A stretch of DNA of 57,062 nucleotides from UBA12567 sp964598425 (GTDB taxonomy: Bacteria > Planctomycetota > Phycisphaerae > Phycisphaerales > SM1A02): NCBI GenBank assembly GCA_964598425.1, contig CAZRBV010000019.1:1-57062 (forward strand), in the 5' to 3' direction. This document shows, in pieces, positions 53,204-57,062 of the stretch (positions are counted from its first letter, which is position 1; each line of letters begins with the position of its first letter). The notes under the pieces are model-generated. The model was not told where the DNA came from. It saw only the letters and a program-made list of their open reading frames with translations, and searched no databases. The translations under genes and the position numbers were made by a program.

Positions 53204-56200
53204 ATGGCGATACGGATGAAAAACGCTGCCTTGGCAGCGGTGCTGTTGGCGATACCCGTCGCAACAGCAACAGCAGAGGAACCCAGCGGATCAACGCTCG
53301 ATTGGCCGGTCGGCAATCACGCCTGGATTGGCGTGGCGTCGACAGACATGGCGAATCAATCCAAGGCAGATGCTGTCGTGTTTGATGAGTTTGTCTCGGT
53401 CCAGAACGCGGCCTGGCTCAGGCTGCACTTTGGTGCGGACACCAAACTCGGCAAAGGGTCATTCATCCGAATCACCAGCCTTCGCGATGGCGAGGTGCAG
53501 GAACTCGATTCCAAGGCACTTGCCATGTGGAACGAGTCATCGGCGTATTTCAATGGCAACACTCTTCGCGTCGAATTGATCGCTGGCGGTCTCACCGCCA
53601 ACGGGCTCGCAATTGACACCGCGACCTGGGAGCCGATCGCCACAGAGCGCGGCGACAGTTGCGGCATTTGCAACACCGACGATCGCGTGCCCTCGAGTGA
53701 CAACCGCTTCGGTCGCCTCATGCCCACAGGCTGCAGCGCCACCTTGTACAACGCGGATTCCTGCATGGTTACGGCTGGCCACTGCATCGCCTCGGGCGAC
53801 GTCATTCAGTTCAACGTCCCCAATTCCAACAGCGACTGCAGCACCAATCAGCCCCCGGTCAGCGACCAGTTCCCCTTGACGTCGATTGACGGCGTCAATG
53901 GCGGTGTTGGGAACGACTACGGTGCAGTCAAAGCTGGAACCAATGGTGACGGACAGACGCCGTACGAGAAGTACGGAGCGTTTGTAGACATCGCTGGTTC
54001 GGTACCCACTTCCGGCACGCTGACCGTGAATGGCTACGGCGTGGACTCAGAATGCACCCGTTCTCAGATCCAGCAGTATTGCGAAGGACCGATTCTCAGC
54101 GTCAACTCGACGGCAATCATGTACAACCTCGACGTCACATATGGCAATTCGGGTTCGTCCCTGCTGTACAACGGCGAAATCGTTGGCGTGGTCACGCACT
54201 GCTCATACAGCTGCGAGAACTACGGCACCCGCATTGACCGTTCCGGCTTCGAAACACTGCGTGACAATGTCTGCGCCGGCAATGGTGGAGGCGGCGACTG
54301 CGCTGCTGGCGAAATCGAAGACTGTTTCGGCAATTGCTGCCCCGATTACTGGGTTGGCGACGGCTACTGCGATGACGGCAGCTATTCCTGGAATGGTGTC
54401 GCGATCTATCTGAATTGCGATGAGTTCGACTGCGACGGCGGCGACTGCGATCCTGCAGACTGCAGTGGCGGCGGCGATCCGACCGGCGGATGCTGTGTCG
54501 GCACGTCCTGCTCGGTTACAACCGAAGCGGAGTGTGGCGGCGACTATCTCGGCGACAACACCGACTGTTCGGGCGATCCCTGCGGCGGCGGCGACCCGAC
54601 GGGCGGATGCTGCGTTGGCACCTCCTGCACAGTGGTGACGCAGTCGGAGTGCGGCGGCCTTGGCGGTTCCTACCTCGGCGACGGCACCAACTGCGCAGGC
54701 GATCCCTGCGGTGGTGGCGGCGGCGGTGACGGCGACAGCTGCGGCGACGCAGTGGTTGCATCAGAAGGTGGCAACGCGTTCGACACGTCGTCCATGTCCG
54801 ACAGTGGCTATGGCGATCCCGACGAGTCACAGTGTGATGGCACGTATCTCGACTGGGACGGCAGCCCTGACTTCTGGTTCGTCTGGACGCCGGGTGCAGA
54901 CGGCACTGCTTCATTCAGCACATGCGACACTTCCTCCTACGACACGTCGATGGTTCTGTACGAAGGCACATCCTGCTCCAGCCTCAGCCAGATCGCCTGC
55001 AATGGCGACTACGCCGACAGCTCCGGATGTCAGGCCTACCACTCGCAGATCGACGGTGTGACAGTCTCCAGCGGCCAGAGTTACTACATCCGCCTTGGTG
55101 GATGGCTGGGCGCAGCTGGTGCTGGCACATTGACCATCGATGCCGATCTCGGCACGCCGATGGAAGGCGCCTGCTGCTTCGGTGAGACCTGCGAGTACCT
55201 CGCAGCGAATACGTGCGCGGCCAATGGTGGCATGTATATCGGCGACGGTGTCGCCTGCTCCCCGAATCCGTGCGAAGCACCTGCTCAGGGCGCATGCTGC
55301 CTCAGCGATGTATGCGAAGTCATGGATGAGCTGACCTGCACCAGTTCGGGCGGCGCCTACCAGGGTGACGACACGACCTGTGCGGGCGATCCCTGCGGGT
55401 CCAGTGACCTCGGTGCATGCTGTGTCGGGACGAGCTGCAATCAGTACTCGGCAGCCGAGTGCGAGATTCAGGGCGGAACCTTCCATGGCGTGGGAAGTTC
55501 ATGCGATCCGAATCCGTGTGATGTCGGTGGATCTGATATCGCGATCAGTTGGCGCGTGATTGGCGTCGATCTGACCGCGTTGGATCAGCCTCATTACACC
55601 GTGGATGTCTATCTGGAAACGCCGGACGGATGGCGACTCGACGCCGTCGCTGGCAACCAGACGCAGCTGAAGACGATTGCGAGCACCGGGACGTTCTATC
55701 AGGACGACCTCGGTGGCCCGACAACGTTGGATGTGAATCCTGGGTTCTATGACATGGTCCCGGATCTGGAGTGGGACAGCCGAGTCGGAATCGGCGCCAT
55801 TGATTCCAGCGGTAACCCGTATGACAGCAACGATCTGAACCACATCGGCATCGACTTCACCGACTTCGAAAACGGTGGCGATGTGTCGGCCGACAACGGC
55901 GTGTGGTTCGTGATTCCAGACGACCCCGCGGGTGGCCCTGCTGACTTCATCAGCCAGGACTGCACGGTACGCAATGGCGTCTGGATTGCCCGCCTGACGA
56001 CGTTTGATCTCTCATCCGAGATCATGTTCGACGCCCTCTTCCAGGGCCGAGACGCCGACAATGTCGTCTGGCAGTTGCCAATGACCGGCATGGTCGCGTA
56101 TCAGGGCGAGCAGGACTGCAACCTCAACCGGGTGCCTGATGCGTGCGACATCGCAAACGGCACCAGTGAGGATTCCAACGGAAACGGAGTCCCGGATGAG

Positions 56201-56344
56201 TGTGACAGTGGTTGCTCAGGTGACACGGACGGTGATGGTGACACGGATGTCGATGACATCCTCAACATCATCAACGGATTCGGAGGCCAGTACAACGTGG
56301 ACGATCTGCTCACCGCGATCGCCGACTTCGGATGTACTCCGTGA
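53204..56344 (+). CDS. Large secreted trypsin-like protease with GxCC modules and dockerin-like end
   Basis: The 1046-residue protein has a signal peptide (about 8-24, AALAAVLLAIPVATATA) and a trypsin-fold domain with triad His193 (VTAGHCIA), Asp238 (GNDYGAV) and Ser316 (YGNSGSSLL). It then has an LNR/Notch-like module (about 370-415, with VGDGYCDDGSYSWNG and DCDGGDC), two GxCC modules (428-460, 467-502), a PPC-like beta domain (about 512-653), three more GxCC modules (about 655-772), a further beta domain, a DCNLNRVPDACDI repeat and a C-terminal dockerin-like segment. AGGAG lies about 10 bases before the ATG. It is a likely type II secretion substrate. Confidence 0.9.
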   Translation: MAIRMKNAALAAVLLAIPVATATAEEPSGSTLDWPVGNHAWIGVASTDMANQSKADAVVFDEFVSVQNAAWLRLHFGADTKLGKGSFIRITSLRDGEVQELDSKALAMWNESSAYFNGNTLRVELIAGGLTANGLAIDTATWEPIATERGDSCGICNTDDRVPSSDNRFGRLMPTGCSATLYNADSCMVTAGHCIASGDVIQFNVPNSNSDCSTNQPPVSDQFPLTSIDGVNGGVGNDYGAVKAGTNGDGQTPYEKYGAFVDIAGSVPTSGTLTVNGYGVDSECTRSQIQQYCEGPILSVNSTAIMYNLDVTYGNSGSSLLYNGEIVGVVTHCSYSCENYGTRIDRSGFETLRDNVCAGNGGGGDCAAGEIEDCFGNCCPDYWVGDGYCDDGSYSWNGVAIYLNCDEFDCDGGDCDPADCSGGGDPTGGCCVGTSCSVTTEAECGGDYLGDNTDCSGDPCGGGDPTGGCCVGTSCTVVTQSECGGLGGSYLGDGTNCAGDPCGGGGGGDGDSCGDAVVASEGGNAFDTSSMSDSGYGDPDESQCDGTYLDWDGSPDFWFVWTPGADGTASFSTCDTSSYDTSMVLYEGTSCSSLSQIACNGDYADSSGCQAYHSQIDGVTVSSGQSYYIRLGGWLGAAGAGTLTIDADLGTPMEGACCFGETCEYLAANTCAANGGMYIGDGVACSPNPCEAPAQGACCLSDVCEVMDELTCTSSGGAYQGDDTTCAGDPCGSSDLGACCVGTSCNQYSAAECEIQGGTFHGVGSSCDPNPCDVGGSDIAISWRVIGVDLTALDQPHYTVDVYLETPDGWRLDAVAGNQTQLKTIASTGTFYQDDLGGPTTLDVNPGFYDMVPDLEWDSRVGIGAIDSSGNPYDSNDLNHIGIDFTDFENGGDVSADNGVWFVIPDDPAGGPADFISQDCTVRNGVWIARLTTFDLSSEIMFDALFQGRDADNVVWQLPMTGMVAYQGEQDCNLNRVPDACDIANGTSEDSNGNGVPDECDSGCSGDTDGDGDTDVDDILNIINGFGGQYNVDDLLTAIADFGCTP
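54485..54709 (+). repeat. First pair of GxCC modules in the protease gene
   Basis: Two direct protein repeats (54485-54583 and 54602-54709), each with the pattern G-x-C-C-x4-C-x7-C ending in D/N-P-C. They are joined by a Gly/Asp linker. The repeat is at protein level; the DNA of the two copies is also similar. Confidence 0.85.
55166..55519 (+). repeat. Second group of three GxCC modules in the protease gene
   Basis: Three 36-residue modules at 55166-55273, 55289-55396 and 55412-55519, each G-A-C-C-x4-C-x7-C-x13-C-x4-C. The spacing matches the single module of the GspC-like protein at 24186-24293 exactly. Confidence 0.9.
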
Positions 56345-56372
56345 TCTGATCTGATCTGAGTGTGACTTGACG

Positions 56373-56407
56373 GCGGGTGCCGGTCTCAGACCGGCACCCG
56401 CTTTCTT
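56373..56407 (+). terminator. Intrinsic terminator of the secreted protease gene
   Basis: GCGGGTGCCGGTC (56373-56385) pairs with GACCGGCACCCGC (56389-56401) as a perfect 13-bp stem with a TCA loop, followed by TTTCTT. It is 29 bases after the stop. Confidence 0.85.
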
Positions 56408-56620
56408 GTGGGGTATCGCTCACAGAGGTCGCTTCTCCATCTGCCACGAGGCAGCCTCCGCCTGCGGCGATCCACCTTGCAGGCATCTGCGAGGATTGGG
56501 GAAGAGGCGGTGCAGACTGACTCGGTGGCGACCCGGCTCTGCGTCGCGCCAACTCAAGAGGCTGCGGCGCAGAGGCACGGGAGGGCAGGTCTCTGCCAGC
56601 CAAGATTTCAATATGGCGAT

Positions 56621-57062
56621 CTAGGAACTGGACGGATGCTCATTGCTAGAGGGTTGATCCTCTTCGGACGGCTGCGGGTTGGAACCGGCATCGCCCTGCG
56701 ACTCGATGGCGGCAATCCGTTGCACACAGGCTCGGCGGCACTCGCGAAACACATGATCCATCGCCTCTGCCTGCTCAAAGTCCTTGGGAATGCGGCGGCG
56801 AGCCTCCTCCAATCGCTGTATCCATGCCCGTGCTTCGGCAACGGTCATTGTGTTGACATCCGCCCTCATGAAGGCCTCAAGTACCTGACGGGGTTGCTCG
56901 ACGGTCGGCTCGATCGTATCCCCATCCGGCGTATCGAATAAGCAGGCCGGTATCGACACGTTGGCCTGCATGGCCTGAAGCGAAATCTGAACACGCCCTC
57001 GGCCGGCCACGATCATGGTTTCGTAGGCAAACTGGACCTGGCCAACAGGTCGGTAGTCGGAG
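56621..57062 (-). CDS. 3' part of a LolA-like protein gene (cut by window edge)
   Basis: The frame is open from the right edge to the TAG at 56621, giving the last about 146 residues. The part nearest the edge (DYRPVGQVQFAYETM) resembles the C-terminal segment of the LolA-like protein at 7914 (SDWRQVGPLNLFH) and related planctomycete exported proteins. The last 80 residues are charged helices and an acidic Ser/Pro tail not seen in the first copy. Start and N-terminus are outside the window; an internal ATG at 57016 is not the real start. The 277 bases between this gene and the protease hold only the terminator. Confidence 0.55.
   Translation of the reverse strand, partial: SDYRPVGQVQFAYETMIVAGRGRVQISLQAMQANVSIPACLFDTPDGDTIEPTVEQPRQVLEAFMRADVNTMTVAEARAWIQRLEEARRRIPKDFEQAEAMDHVFRECRRACVQRIAAIESQGDAGSNPQPSEEDQPSSNEHPSSS

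Overview
The window reads as a single contiguous piece of a planctomycete chromosome, most likely from the Phycisphaerae. The evidence is indirect but consistent: GC-rich DNA; a secreted protein carrying GxCC cysteine modules, a D-x-N-x-N-x-V-P-D-x-C repeat and a C-terminal dockerin-like segment; a planctomycete-style c-type cytochrome with an N-terminal membrane domain; and a complete type II secretion operon of the long planctomycete layout. No phage, transposon, integrase, CRISPR array or tRNA gene was seen. All genes share the same general base composition, so nothing marks a recent insertion.

Layout. 0-4.2 kb: small redox and flavin proteins (PPOX-like, secreted thioredoxin, flavoprotein), a BNR/Asp-box secreted protein and an RRM RNA-binding protein closed by a strong terminator. 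4.3-12.2 kb: cobalamin-dependent methionine synthase (minus strand), a LolA-like exported protein coupled to a NatAB-type ABC exporter, and an MFS permease. 12.3-13.0 kb: a CoA-transferase alpha subunit without its partner. 13.1-28.8 kb: one long plus-strand type II secretion operon (exported helical protein, GspE, F, G, H, I, J, K, L, M, a GspC-like membrane protein, secretin GspD, beta-propeller-like lipoprotein), mostly with overlapping stop/start codons. 28.8-33.8 kb: a minus-strand operon of a DUF255 thioredoxin-fold protein, a one-domain asparaginase and a POT peptide transporter with a pseudopilin-like insertion. 33.9-34.7 kb: a membrane protein. 34.7-41.3 kb: nuoJKLMN (membrane arm of complex I). 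41.5-42.6 kb: pgsA-pgpA (phosphatidylglycerol synthesis). 42.6-44.6 kb: PA/M28/PDZ peptidase. 44.7-45.1 kb: RNase P RNA (minus). 45.2-50 kb: a dinucleotide-fold protein, then a minus operon sucC, HAD phosphatase, DUF418 membrane protein, unknown protein. 50.1-53 kb: a Cys-tailed redoxin coupled to an HTH protein, a small membrane protein, YjbQ, a lipoprotein and a cytochrome. 53.2-56.4 kb: a 1046-residue secreted trypsin-like protease. The right edge cuts a second LolA-like gene.

How the genes fit together. The most striking link is between the secretion operon and a probable secreted client. The GspC-like inner-membrane protein (23919-24635) carries one GxCC module with exactly the cysteine spacing of modules repeated in the protease at 53.2 kb. 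Separately, the POT transporter beside the secretion operon carries an insertion that looks like the globular domain of the pseudopilin GspG. These two cases of secretion-system parts appearing in unexpected proteins are the best candidates for undescribed biology here.
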